DNA from: Endozoicomonas sp. 8E
GTDB lineage: Bacteria; Pseudomonadota; Gammaproteobacteria; Pseudomonadales; Endozoicomonadaceae
Length of the DNA: 64,000 nt
Direction: 5' to 3'
Assembly (NCBI RefSeq): GCF_032883915.1
Contig: NZ_CP120717.1
Location: forward strand, 181,501-245,500
Position numbers and translations under genes: made by a program. Shown one piece after another: positions 1-7,915 of the stretch. The notes under the pieces were generated by a model. The model was not told where the DNA came from and searched no databases. It saw nothing but the letters and a program-made list of their open reading frames with translations. The stretch's first letter is position 1; each line of letters starts with the position of its first letter.

Positions 1-46
1 GACCTCAGAGCATGGGAACGAGCTGTTGGAGTTTTGCGACACCCTC
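1..46 (+). repeat. Tail of the composite palindromic repeat found in the F-box array
   Basis: These bases repeat, with one or two changes, the last segment of the seven composite repeats in the array spacers (for example 33754-33799 and 42618-42663). The segment contains GAGCATGGGAACGAG and ends GCGACACCCTC. The rest of the element would lie to the left of the window. It shows that the repeat family is not restricted to the array. Bases 47-297 hold the deoB leader, and I see no gene there. Confidence 0.85.
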
Positions 47-297
47 TTCTGCGTGAGTCACGGGAGGGAGCGGTATTGTGATTAAAGAATGCGGTTGTTT
101 TGCCTAAGCGCCTTTCGAAGTTTCTGAATGTCCTGATAAAGTATTCCGCGGATTGCAGCAGCGCATGATGTTCAGCGCCTTGCGTAGTTGAGTATGGGTT
201 GAGCGTGTGCATGGGATTAGGTATTAATCACTGTGCTGCTCCGTATTTTTCTGAGTAATAATTAGGGGACTCGCAAGGAGTTGGTAAGGTATCTCAT

Positions 298-1515
298 ATG
301 AAACGAGCAATTGTCCTGGTGATGGATTCGTTCGGGATTGGCGCCAGTGCTGATGCCGACCAGTTTGGTGATGCAGGCTCTAATACGATTGGCCACATCG
401 CCAGGGCCTGCGCACAGGGCGAGGCAGACATTGGTCGACGGGGTATACTTGAATTGCCAATGCTGGCCAGTCTTGGTCTGTTGCACGCGGCTAAAGATTC
501 TTCAGGAGCTTTTCCCGCTGGCATGAACACCGATGTAAAGCTGATCGGTGCCCACGGCTACGCCAGGGAGGTTTCCAGTGGCAAGGATACTCCCAGTGGC
601 CATTGGGAAATGATGGGTGCTCCGGTGTTGTTTGACTGGGGCTACTTCAAAGAAGAGGAAAACAGTTTTCCACAGGCGCTGCTGGATCAGCTGGTCGAAA
701 AAGCCAGCCTGCCCGGCGTCATTGGTAATTGTCACGCCTCAGGAACCACCATTCTGGAAATTCTCGGTGAAGAACACATGCGCACTGGCAGGCCTATTGT
801 TTATACATCGACTGACAGCGTTTTTCAGATTGCCTGTCATGAAGAGACTTTTGGTCTGGAAAGACTCTATGAAGTCTGTGAAATCGCCCGAGAGCTGCTC
901 GACCCGTACAATATTGGCCGTGTCATTGCCCGTCCTTTCACAGGTGATGATGCTGGTGACTTCCAGAGAACAGGAAATCGTCGGGACTACTCGGTTCTGC
1001 CTCCTGCTGCCACGCTGCTGGATAAGCTGGTGGGCGGCGGTGGCGAAGTGGTCAGTGTCGGAAAGATAGCGGATATCTTTGCCCATCAGGGCATTACCAG
1101 AACATTGAAAGCGACCGGTATTCCTGCTTTGTTTGAAACCACTATGCAGGCGCTGGAGTCAGCCGGAGATCGCTCCCTGATCTTCACCAACTTCGTCGAT
1201 TTTGATTCATCCTTTGGCCATCGTCGTGATGTGGCGGGTTATGCCAGGGCTCTGGAGGAGCTGGACGCCATGATACCGAGACTGCTCAACGCCATGCAAA
1301 AAGACGATGTGCTGATCATCAGTGCTGACCATGGCTGCGATCCCACCTGGCACGGTACCGATCATACCCGGGAACACATACCGGTACTGGTCTACGGCAA
1401 AAAGGTTCAACCGGTTTCTCTGGGTGAACGGGAAACCTTCGCAGATATCGGCCAGAGTCTGGCCAGTTTCTTTGATTTGGAGCCCATGGATTACGGGACC
1501 AGCTTTCTGTCATAA
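298..1515 (+). CDS. deoB: Phosphopentomutase DeoB
   Basis: Interconverts (deoxy)ribose-1-phosphate and (deoxy)ribose-5-phosphate in the cytoplasm, linking nucleoside phosphorolysis to central metabolism. The 405-residue product has the usual length and the metal-binding features of the alkaline-phosphatase superfamily: Asp10 in [15 protein letters not shown], the phospho-acceptor threonine in [21 protein letters not shown], and the C-terminal [19 protein letters not shown] cluster of Asp and His ligands. ATG at 298 is preceded by AAGGAG about 18 bases upstream, which is rather distant. deoD follows after 69 bases on the same strand, so the two are probably one salvage operon. No deoA or deoC is visible in the window. 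Confidence 0.97.
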   Translation: MKRAIVLVMDSFGIGASADADQFGDAGSNTIGHIARACAQGEADIGRRGILELPMLASLGLLHAAKDSSGAFPAGMNTDVKLIGAHGYAREVSSGKDTPSGHWEMMGAPVLFDWGYFKEEENSFPQALLDQLVEKASLPGVIGNCHASGTTILEILGEEHMRTGRPIVYTSTDSVFQIACHEETFGLERLYEVCEIARELLDPYNIGRVIARPFTGDDAGDFQRTGNRRDYSVLPPAATLLDKLVGGGGEVVSVGKIADIFAHQGITRTLKATGIPALFETTMQALESAGDRSLIFTNFVDFDSSFGHRRDVAGYARALEELDAMIPRLLNAMQKDDVLIISADHGCDPTWHGTDHTREHIPVLVYGKKVQPVSLGERETFADIGQSLASFFDLEPMDYGTSFLS

Positions 1516-1584
1516 ACAGAGCTGACTGTTAACACATACCCTGCCCCATGGCCCGCTTTTTGAAAAGCTCTCAAGAGGAATAAA

Positions 1585-2295
1585 ATGACCCCTCATATTC
1601 ATGCCAAACCCGGTGCTTTTGCCGATGTCTGCCTGATGCCCGGTGATCCACTGCGTGCCAGTTACATTGCCGGGAACTTTCTGGAAGGTGCTGAACTGGT
1701 AAACGACGTTCGTAATATGTTTGGTTATACCGGAACATATAAAGGCCGTCGTGTATCAGTGATGGGGTCCGGGATGGGCATTCCTTCGGCTTCCATTTAC
1801 TACAAGGAACTGATTACTGAGTACGGTGTGAACAAGCTGATTCGTATTGGTTCCTGTGGTGCTATCTCTGCCGATGTAAAGCTGCGCGACATAGTGATTG
1901 GTATGGGGGCGTGCACCGACTCCAAAGTGAACCGTATCCGCTTTAATAACCATGACTTTGCAGCTATTGCAGACTTTGGCTTGCTGGAAAATGTGGTTAA
2001 GAGTGCCCGTGACAAAAAGATGCCGGTAAAAGTAGGCAACATTTTCACTTCGGATCTTTTCTACAGCCCGGAGACACATATGTTCGACATCATGGAAAAG
2101 CACGGTATCCTGGGTGTTGAAATGGAGACCGCAGGTCTTTACGGTGTATGTGCTGAGTATGGTGCCAAAGGTCTGGCTATCTGCACTGTCAGTGATCACA
2201 TTCGTAAGGGTGAGGCCATGTCTCCGGAAGACAGGCAGATATCCTTGAACGAAATGATTGTGTTGGCTCTGGATTCTGTGCTGTTGGGAGACTGA
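1585..2295 (+). CDS. deoD: Purine nucleoside phosphorylase DeoD-type
   Basis: Phosphorolyses purine (deoxy)nucleosides to free base and (deoxy)ribose-1-phosphate, the substrate of the upstream DeoB. The 236-residue protein matches the hexameric DeoD family: [11 protein letters not shown] phosphate loop, [19 protein letters not shown] substrate site and the catalytic aspartate in [10 protein letters not shown]. An AAGAGGAA ribosome-binding site lies just before the ATG. It is the second gene of the deoBD pair and is followed by a strong hairpin, so transcription probably ends there. Confidence 0.97.
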   Translation: MTPHIHAKPGAFADVCLMPGDPLRASYIAGNFLEGAELVNDVRNMFGYTGTYKGRRVSVMGSGMGIPSASIYYKELITEYGVNKLIRIGSCGAISADVKLRDIVIGMGACTDSKVNRIRFNNHDFAAIADFGLLENVVKSARDKKMPVKVGNIFTSDLFYSPETHMFDIMEKHGILGVEMETAGLYGVCAEYGAKGLAICTVSDHIRKGEAMSPEDRQISLNEMIVLALDSVLLGD

Positions 2296-2326
2296 TCCTG
2301 GTTGTTCCAGTCTGAGCATCATAAAA

Positions 2327-2358
2327 AACCATCAGCAACCCTGTGGCCGCTGATGGTT
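2327..2358 (+). terminator. Terminator hairpin after deoD
   Basis: A perfect 10-bp stem AACCATCAGC / GCTGATGGTT with a 12-base loop lies 31 bases after the deoD stop. It has A residues before and TTTGTT after, so it could also serve the leftward gene that ends at 2402. Confidence 0.8.
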
Positions 2359-2401
2359 TGTTAACAATTCATCCAGGCTCTGATTTAATGGATGCACATC
2401 C

Positions 2402-2803
2402 TCATCTACGGCTGGTAGGCCGCCCGGGAAAGCCGCCCAGGAAAGTTTGATCATCGCTGCAACGCTTTATTGCTTTACCTGTATTCTCCAGATCAAAAAC
2501 AGTGCCCAGAGCAACGGGTATAGCCAGCATCGGGCCCGTAGAAACGGCAACGATTGCCTTGGAGGCGAAACCACCCAATACTCTGGCGAGCAGAGCGGAT
2601 TCTTTAGAGTATTGATTGACAGACTGGGGCTCAAAAGCTGTCCTGAACAAGGTGTTGGAAAGCTTGGCTCCGCCAACGATAGCAGCACCACCCACGGCAC
2701 CCACAGCACGTCCACCGAAATGGCCAATAACTCTGCCGGGTACACTGGCGAGTCTGGATGTAAGAATACAGATCCCTTTTAAAATTTCTCCTGATGTTAC
2801 CAT
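2402..2803 (-). CDS. Small glycine/alanine/valine-rich protein of unknown function
   Basis: A 133-residue protein that I do not recognise. The middle is rich in Gly, Ala and Val (GHFGGRAVGAVGGAAIVGGA) with a second apolar stretch (VAVSTGPMLAIPVALGTVF), which could be a membrane-inserting hairpin. There is no signal peptide or catalytic motif. An upstream in-frame ATG at 2809 overlaps the AAGGAGG ribosome-binding site. The ATG at 2803 has ideal 7-base spacing, so I chose it. The gene converges on deoD across the hairpin at 2327-2358. A CTGACA/TGTCAG palindrome at 2895-2910 lies in its upstream region. Confidence 0.6.
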   Translation of the reverse strand: MVTSGEILKGICILTSRLASVPGRVIGHFGGRAVGAVGGAAIVGGAKLSNTLFRTAFEPQSVNQYSKESALLARVLGGFASKAIVAVSTGPMLAIPVALGTVFDLENTGKAIKRCSDDQTFLGGFPGRPTSRR

Positions 2804-2970
2804 AGTCATTCCTCCTTGAGATATATGACCCCGCTGGTGAGCAGGGCTTCGTGAGCATCACAAAGGATTCTTCCAGATGGGGTGGAGAATTACACTGACA
2901 GGGCTGTCAGGTAGACTAACAAGCAGTGGAACTGCCATACAGAAGCCACGTATTAATGTTTTTCATGCCT

Positions 2971-3711
2971 TTACAAAGTGTTCCAAAGCGTATCAAAGAT
3001 GATTTGCTGAGTGTTGGCGATCTCAATGGAATCGATGACGACAGCAACGGGGTAGTCCATGGAGGCCAGGGAGATCATGGCGACTTTTGGAGGATAAATA
3101 GCAATATAGCTGGCATCAATTTTACCGGTGGCATTGATCCATTTGCGCTCAGAAAGCTCGGCATCCTCACCGCCTTCACCAATGGCAATGACCCGGACAT
3201 TGATACTCTTGCGGATTCGCTGCTGGGTATAGTTTGGAAAGGGGCGATAGAGATGCTGCCGGATCGGCTTGGATGAAAAAATGGAATAGTTTTTATCATC
3301 CTTTTTGGCAACCGTGTTCAGTATATCCTTAAGAACGAACTCGATACCGCTGTCTCCCTCATAAAAGCGGACGTTTCCGGTATTGAAGTCAGGTTTAAGC
3401 TGATTCAGTTGCGGGATCAGCTTTTGTTTCATCTCTTCAATGCTCTGTTCCAGAGACTGCTTTTTCTCTTCTGCCAGATCCAGAAGCTTTTCGGGAGGTT
3501 CTGCACAGAAAACCCGTCTTTTTCCTTTCGGGAAGTAACTGACAATACCCTTACCCGCCAGACCTTTCAGGGTCTCATAAGTGGTGCCGCGATTAATATC
3601 AGCTTCGGCCGCAATATCACGGATAGAGGCGGTTCCCAGCTTTAACAGAGCCAGATAAAGCTTGATTTCCTTCTGGTCCAGTCCCAGCTGTTTCAGTGTG
3701 TCCAGATTCAT
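2971..3711 (-). CDS. TrmB-family transcriptional regulator
   Basis: A 246-residue DNA-binding regulator. Residues 1-70 form a winged helix-turn-helix (LGLDQKEIKLYLALLKLG, then IAAEADINRGTTYETLKGL). A charged, coiled-coil-like segment follows at about 80-105, then a C-terminal sensor domain. This is the TrmB layout, a family whose known members often sense sugars. It is divergent from glmU-glmS with 328 bases between the starts. A TTGTCA-N9-TGACAA palindrome sits directly before its start codon and a related site lies farther in. Control of amino-sugar synthesis and of itself is an inference from position; the ligand is unknown. Confidence 0.8.
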   Translation of the reverse strand: MNLDTLKQLGLDQKEIKLYLALLKLGTASIRDIAAEADINRGTTYETLKGLAGKGIVSYFPKGKRRVFCAEPPEKLLDLAEEKKQSLEQSIEEMKQKLIPQLNQLKPDFNTGNVRFYEGDSGIEFVLKDILNTVAKKDDKNYSIFSSKPIRQHLYRPFPNYTQQRIRKSINVRVIAIGEGGEDAELSERKWINATGKIDASYIAIYPPKVAMISLASMDYPVAVVIDSIEIANTQQIIFDTLWNTL

Positions 3712-3712
3712 A

Positions 3713-3733
3713 TTGTCAATTTTCCAATGACAA
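3713..3733. promoter_or_regulatory. Candidate operator before the TrmB-type regulator
   Basis: A perfect inverted repeat TTGTCA-N9-TGACAA starts two bases before the regulator's ATG (minus strand) and overlaps its translation start region. Binding there would block expression, as expected for autoregulation. The role is inferred from position and symmetry only. Confidence 0.5.
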
Positions 3734-3788
3734 ACACAGTTGTGTTTTAGTTCGTATAGGATAAGCTAAATTCAATACCATAGAAAAG

Positions 3789-3808
3789 TGTCACCTTTTC
3801 TTATGACA
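3789..3808. promoter_or_regulatory. Second TGTCA/TGACA palindrome in the regulator-glmU region
   Basis: TGTCA-N10-TGACA, one base wider than the site at 3713-3733, within the divergent intergenic region. A partial direct repeat (CACCTTTTCTTATG, then CACCCTTTTCTGATG at about 3829) accompanies it. The rest of 3734-4039 has no gene and presumably carries both promoters. Confidence 0.4.
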
Positions 3809-4039
3809 TGGCTTATAAGGAAAGCGGCACCCTTTTCTGATGTTTCCTGCTGTTATTTGCCCTGACTGCTGTCTTCATGAGTTCATTGAAAACCATTGCG
3901 CCCAGGCTAAGAGATTTAAAGATTTTTCCAGGGGCGGTAAACCGTGTTGTTTTACCATGGTTTTTTGCTTTTGTTTTCCCTGGCAGGCGACACAGAAAGA
4001 AACCTGAATAATCAAGAGACCATTAATCAAGAGCTAACC

Positions 4040-5416
4040 ATGAGAGCTGATATCGTCATTCTTGCTGCTGGTCAAGGCAGCCGTATGAAATCCAACCTTC
4101 CCAAGGTTCTTCACCCCATTGCCGGTAAGCCGATGCTGGAGCATGTGATTCTCAGTGCCCTGCAAACCCAGCAAGTGATCGGCAAGGGTGAAATTCATGT
4201 CGTGATTGGTCACGGTGCTGACAAGGTAAAAAGTGCCCTGGGGCACTATGACCTGAATTGGGTTGAACAGACTGAGCAGCTCGGGACAGGTCATGCTGTT
4301 CAGCAGGTTGTACCTGGCTGCGAAGGTGCCGATGTCGTGCTGGTGCTCTACGGTGATGTGCCGCTGATACACTCCTCTACCCTGCAATCTTTGCTGGCAG
4401 CCAGTAACGGCGAGCGTCTGGGTTTGCTGACCATCAATCTGGCTAACCCATCAGGCTATGGTCGTATTGTTCGGGATGATGCTGGCAGCGTGCAGGCTAT
4501 TGTTGAAGATAAAGACGCGACACCTGAGCAGCTGGCTATAAACGAGGTGAACACCGGTATCATGGCCATTCCCGGCGGCAAGCTGGGTGAATGGGTCATG
4601 GGGCTGGATAACAACAATGCCCAGCAGGAATATTATCTGACAGATGTCGTTTCTAAAGCGGTGTCTGAAGGGACCGCCGTGGTGCACGTTCAACCGCAAA
4701 AGGCTACGGAAGTCGAGGGAGTCAACAGCCGGGTTCAGCTGACAGAACTTGAGCGGGCTTTCCAGCAACAGCTGGCTAACGCCATGATGACCAGCGGTGT
4801 CACCATTATTGATCCTGCCCGTCTGGATATTCGAGGTGATGTCAAAGTCGGCAAGGATATCCTGCTGGATATCAACGTGATCCTGGAAGGCGATGTCGAG
4901 ATTGCCGATAACGTGGTGATCGAGGCAGGTTGCATCATTCGCAATTCCAGAATCGGTGAAGGTACTGTTATAAAAGCCCACTCGATTCTTGAGGATGCAA
5001 AAGTCGCCGCAAACTGTGAAGTAGGTCCTTTTGCACGACTGCGTCCGGGTACTCAACTGGCAGAAAATGCCAAAGTGGGCAACTTTGTCGAAATCAAAAA
5101 GGCATCCATCGGTGAGGGCAGCAAGGTCAATCATCTGACCTATATAGGCGACGCTGAAATAGGCATAGGTGTCAATGTCGGAGCGGGTACCGTGACCTGT
5201 AACTATGATGGAGTTAACAAACACAAAACCGTGATTGAAGATAACGCCTTCATCGGCACCAACAGTTCACTGGTTGCACCGGTCACTGTTGGTAAAGGTG
5301 CCACCACTGCGGCGGGTTCAGTGATTACCCGTAACCTGGACGAAGACCAGCTGGGGGTAGCCCGGAGTCGTCAGAAAAACATTGACGGCTGGCAGCGTCC
5401 TACCAACAAGAACTGA
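4040..5416 (+). CDS. glmU: Bifunctional GlcNAc-1-P uridyltransferase / GlcN-1-P acetyltransferase
   Basis: Makes UDP-GlcNAc for peptidoglycan and lipopolysaccharide: acetylation of GlcN-1-P by the C-terminal domain, then uridyl transfer by the N-terminal domain. N-terminal signature LAAGQGSRMKSNLPKVLHP at residues 8-26, with Ser where Thr is usual in GxGTRM, and LYGDVPLI. The C-terminal left-handed beta-helix includes the active-site His in KVNHLTYIGD and the loop NYDGVNKHKT. The open frame extends upstream to 3944, but alignment with the family fixes the start at MRADIVIL, giving 458 residues (E. coli 456). glmS follows after 35 bases, forming a glmUS operon. Confidence 0.97.
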   Translation: MRADIVILAAGQGSRMKSNLPKVLHPIAGKPMLEHVILSALQTQQVIGKGEIHVVIGHGADKVKSALGHYDLNWVEQTEQLGTGHAVQQVVPGCEGADVVLVLYGDVPLIHSSTLQSLLAASNGERLGLLTINLANPSGYGRIVRDDAGSVQAIVEDKDATPEQLAINEVNTGIMAIPGGKLGEWVMGLDNNNAQQEYYLTDVVSKAVSEGTAVVHVQPQKATEVEGVNSRVQLTELERAFQQQLANAMMTSGVTIIDPARLDIRGDVKVGKDILLDINVILEGDVEIADNVVIEAGCIIRNSRIGEGTVIKAHSILEDAKVAANCEVGPFARLRPGTQLAENAKVGNFVEIKKASIGEGSKVNHLTYIGDAEIGIGVNVGAGTVTCNYDGVNKHKTVIEDNAFIGTNSSLVAPVTVGKGATTAAGSVITRNLDEDQLGVARSRQKNIDGWQRPTNKN

Positions 5417-5451
5417 ATATCAGGCAGAACACAAATCAAAGGTAGAAAATT

Positions 5452-7284
5452 ATGTGTGGCATTGTCGGTGCTGTAGCACAAAGGGATGTAGCGCCCATTC
5501 TGTTAGAAGGTTTGCGTCGTCTGGAATATCGCGGATATGACTCTGCAGGTGTCGCCATTGTGGGTACCAACGGCGAACTTCAACGACTTCGCAGAACCGG
5601 AAAGGTCTCCGAATTAAGCGAAGCGATCAATGAGTCTCAGGTGCCTGGTGGGACTGGTATTGCCCACACACGCTGGGCGACCCATGGTGAGCCCAACGAG
5701 CGCAATGCTCACCCCCATGTCTCCGGTGAAGATATCGCCGTGGTTCATAACGGTATTATTGAGAACCACGAGCTGCTGAGAAACTATCTGGAGCAGGAGG
5801 GCTACACGTTTTTTTCTGACACAGACACAGAAGTTATTGCCCACCTGGTCAGCCACGAACTGAAAAATACTGACAGCCTGATCGCCGCCGTTCAAGCGGC
5901 TGTGCCCCGGCTGGAAGGTGCCTATGGCATGGTTATTATGGACCGCAAAGATCCAGAGCGGCTGGTGGTTGCCCGTTCTGGCAGCCCACTGGTCATTGGT
6001 CTGGGGCTGGATGAAAACTTCATTGCCTCCGATCAGTTGGCGCTGTTTCCGGTGACCCGTCGCTTTATTTTCCTGGAAGAAGGTGATGTGGCTGAAGTGA
6101 CCCGTACAGAGGTGTCTGTCTTTGATACGGATGGCAAAAGCGTAACCCGTGCCGCCAGAGAAAGTAATCTTGAGCACGATGCCGGTGACAAGGGGCCGTA
6201 CCGGCACTACATGCTCAAAGAAATTCATGAGCAACCCGATGCCATTGCCAACACTCTGGAAGGCCGACTGGGTGAGACAAAGTTGAACCTCGATATACTG
6301 GGTAAAAACGGTATCGAACTTCTCAATAAAACCAAAGCTATACAGATTGTTGCCTGTGGCACCAGTTACCATGCCGGTATGGTAGCCCGTTATTGGTTTG
6401 AGGAGCTGGCCGGAATCCCCTGTCGTGTAGAAATTGCCTCAGAGTTCCGTTATCGCAAATTCTTTGTGCCTGAAGACTGTCTGTTCGTCACCCTTTCCCA
6501 GTCAGGAGAAACGGCCGATACTCTGGCAGCTCTCAAACTGGCTAAAGAGATGGGTTATATGGCTTCCCTGAGTATTTGTAATGTTCCGGGTTCGTCCATG
6601 GTTCGTGAGTCTGATATGGCCTTGATGACCCGAGCCGGAGCCGAAATCGGTGTTGCGTCAACCAAAGCCTTCACGACTCAGCTGGCCGCTCTACTGATGT
6701 TGGTAACGGCCATTGGTCGCCACACCGGAATGACCTCAGATCAGGAAGCCGAAGTGGTTAAAGCCCTGAGAGAACTGCCTCATATCATCAGCAGTACGCT
6801 GGAAATGAGCAGTGAAATTGAAGCGGTCGCCGAAGATTTTGCCGACAAACATCACAGCCTTTTCCTGGGTCGCGGTACTCAATACCCGATTGCCATGGAA
6901 GGTGCGCTGAAGCTGAAAGAAATCTCCTACATTCATGCAGAAGCATATGCGGCAGGCGAATTGAAACACGGTCCATTGGCTCTGATTGATAACGATATGC
7001 CCGTGATTGTGGTGGCACCCAACAATGACCTGTTGGAAAAGCTTAAATCCAATATGGAAGAAGTACGCGCCAGAGGTGGCCAGCTGTTTGTCTTTGCAGA
7101 CCGCCATGCCCGTCTGGTAGCAGGCGACGGAATTAAGGTATTGCCATTAGAGACTGCACCGGAAGTCGTTGCTCCCATTCTCTACACTGTACCTCTGCAA
7201 CTGTTGTCCTACTACGTGGCCATTATCAAGGGAACGGATGTCGATCAGCCTCGCAATCTGGCCAAGTCTGTGACGGTGGAGTGA
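5452..7284 (+). CDS. glmS: Glutamine-fructose-6-phosphate aminotransferase (isomerising)
   Basis: Forms glucosamine-6-phosphate from fructose-6-phosphate and glutamine, the first step of the pathway that GlmU completes. 610 residues. The N-terminal glutaminase has the nucleophile Cys2 (MCGIVGA), RWATHG and HNGIIEN. Two SIS sugar-isomerase domains follow ([41 protein letters not shown]). The C-terminus [13 protein letters not shown] is the conserved stretch whose DNA is recognised by TnsD in Tn7 systems, and Tn7-like remnants do lie right after the gene. A weak AAAGG site precedes the ATG. Confidence 0.98.
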   Translation: MCGIVGAVAQRDVAPILLEGLRRLEYRGYDSAGVAIVGTNGELQRLRRTGKVSELSEAINESQVPGGTGIAHTRWATHGEPNERNAHPHVSGEDIAVVHNGIIENHELLRNYLEQEGYTFFSDTDTEVIAHLVSHELKNTDSLIAAVQAAVPRLEGAYGMVIMDRKDPERLVVARSGSPLVIGLGLDENFIASDQLALFPVTRRFIFLEEGDVAEVTRTEVSVFDTDGKSVTRAARESNLEHDAGDKGPYRHYMLKEIHEQPDAIANTLEGRLGETKLNLDILGKNGIELLNKTKAIQIVACGTSYHAGMVARYWFEELAGIPCRVEIASEFRYRKFFVPEDCLFVTLSQSGETADTLAALKLAKEMGYMASLSICNVPGSSMVRESDMALMTRAGAEIGVASTKAFTTQLAALLMLVTAIGRHTGMTSDQEAEVVKALRELPHIISSTLEMSSEIEAVAEDFADKHHSLFLGRGTQYPIAMEGALKLKEISYIHAEAYAAGELKHGPLALIDNDMPVIVVAPNNDLLEKLKSNMEEVRARGGQLFVFADRHARLVAGDGIKVLPLETAPEVVAPILYTVPLQLLSYYVAIIKGTDVDQPRNLAKSVTVE

Positions 7285-7309
7285 GTCTGGTTGTATTGCC
7301 CACAGTTGT
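7250..7309 (+). other. attTn7 site (glmS 3' end and 25-bp downstream spacer)
   Basis: The glmS stop is at 7282-7284 and the first Tn7-like terminus begins at 7310, after exactly 25 bases. This matches the known Tn7 insertion distance. The last five spacer bases, 7305-7309 GTTGT, are repeated at 7638-7642 beyond the element. CCCACA at 7299-7304 forms a short hairpin with TGTGGG at 7310-7315. It may be native, or the trace of an older left end, since a further GTTGT occurs at 7290-7294. Confidence 0.75.
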
Positions 7310-7637
7310 TGTGGGAGAGTAATAAAGTTGGAAACTAAAACCGCCCAGAGTTATCCTGTTGCTTCCGGGTAAAGCTGGGTGATTTTTGTTATGGCAAAAA
7401 AAACAGTACGGTAACTCAGAGGCAAAGAACCGGCGATGGATAAATGAAGGCCGGGGGGCGGGTCGAGGCAAAGAGTACAAGCCTTGGCTAACCGTCAGAG
7501 ACCTCCCATCAGAGGGGCGTTCTCATCGTATCTTTGGTTATAAATCACTCCTAACCCATCATCTTTTATTGTCACGAATTGTAGGCTGTTGAAAGTGATC
7601 ACCTCTCAAAAAGTTCAAACTTTAATGTTCTCCGACA
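7310..7637 (+). mobile_element. Decayed 328-bp Tn7-like element next to glmS
   Basis: Terminus TGTGGG is followed by a TnsB-box-like AGTAATAAAGTTGGAAACT (7318-7336). Then come a hairpin (CGCCCAG 7342-7348 with CTGGGTG 7375-7381) and TTTTTGTTATGGC leading into a tnsA remnant, the same order as the Tn7 right end known from Tn7. The far side reads AGTTCAAACTTTAATGTTC and then CCGACA at 7632-7637, resembling an inverted left end (…CCCACA). GTTGT flanks both sides (7305-7309, 7638-7642), the 5-bp duplication typical of Tn7. Right end next to glmS is the canonical orientation. No other tns gene remains, so it cannot move by itself. The comparison with Tn7 is from memory of its ends, not from a search. 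Confidence 0.75.
7391..7592 (+). pseudogene. tnsA: tnsA 5' fragment, frameshifted and truncated
   Basis: TnsA is the endonuclease subunit of the Tn7 transposase. The frame reads EGRGAGRGKEYKPWLTVRDL and then GRSHRIFGYK and HHLLLS. I recall Tn7 TnsA as EGRGQGHGKDYIPWLTVQEV, GRSHRIYSHK and HHLLSDLEL at the same spacing. ATG at 7391 is followed by eight A residues (7396-7403) and a stop seven codons in. With seven A's the frame from ATG joins the conserved part and gives exactly 22 residues up to EGRG, as in TnsA. Homology ends at a stop at 7590-7592, about residue 66 of roughly 270, before the catalytic residues. Confidence 0.8.
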
Positions 7638-7642
7638 GTTGT

Positions 7643-7840
7643 CGTGGGTGAGTAATCAAGTCTCATACTGAAACCGTCCAACGTTACCCTGTTGGTCTTA
7701 TGGGTCATTCCGGACGGTTTTTAGTTATGACAAAAAAAATCAGCACGCAACTTTCCAGTATTCTATCGTCATGGCTTGATTTAAATCCTCAGTTTAATAT
7801 CTTAACTGATGAATTATTGCTGACACATAGAAGCGTATAA
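7643..7840 (+). mobile_element. Second Tn7-right-end-like sequence with a 37-codon ORF at the tnsA start position
   Basis: CGTGGGTGAGTAATCAAG at 7643-7660 resembles the first end (TGTGGGAGAGTAATAAAG), continues to ACTGAAACCG, and has its own hairpin with stem AAACCGTCC (7671-7679) / GGACGGTTT (7712-7720) and a T run. It ends in TTAGTTATGACAAAAAAAA, matching the first copy's TTTGTTATGGCAAAAAAAA. The ATG at 7727 opens a 37-codon frame (MTKKISTQLSSILSSW…) ending at 7840 that does not look like TnsA after the first residues, so the joint to island DNA lies soon after 7740. Its left end is not found in the window. Confidence 0.6.
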
Positions 7841-7915
7841 AATGGTAACCGATTGTAATGCGCTAAGGAGCAGGAGGGCGAGAAGCAGAAAGATAGTAAT
7901 TTGGAACCATTAAAC

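Noticed and set aside
3944-4039. N-terminal extension of GlmU by 32 residues.
   Set aside because: The extra residues match no GlmU; the family begins at MRADIVIL.
7299-7315. CCCACA-GTTGT-TGTGGG as the glmS terminator.
   Set aside because: No T run follows, and TGTGGG is better explained as the Tn7-like terminus; the hairpin at 7342-7381 with five T's is a better terminator candidate.
7386-7592. A 68-residue gene starting at TTG 7386.
   Set aside because: The similarity to TnsA, the frameshifted ATG at 7391 and the truncation make it a pseudogene fragment.
7901-7915. TTG 7901 as start of the first exported protein.
   Set aside because: The paralogue begins at the position of ATG 7916, and the extra residues would spoil the signal peptide.
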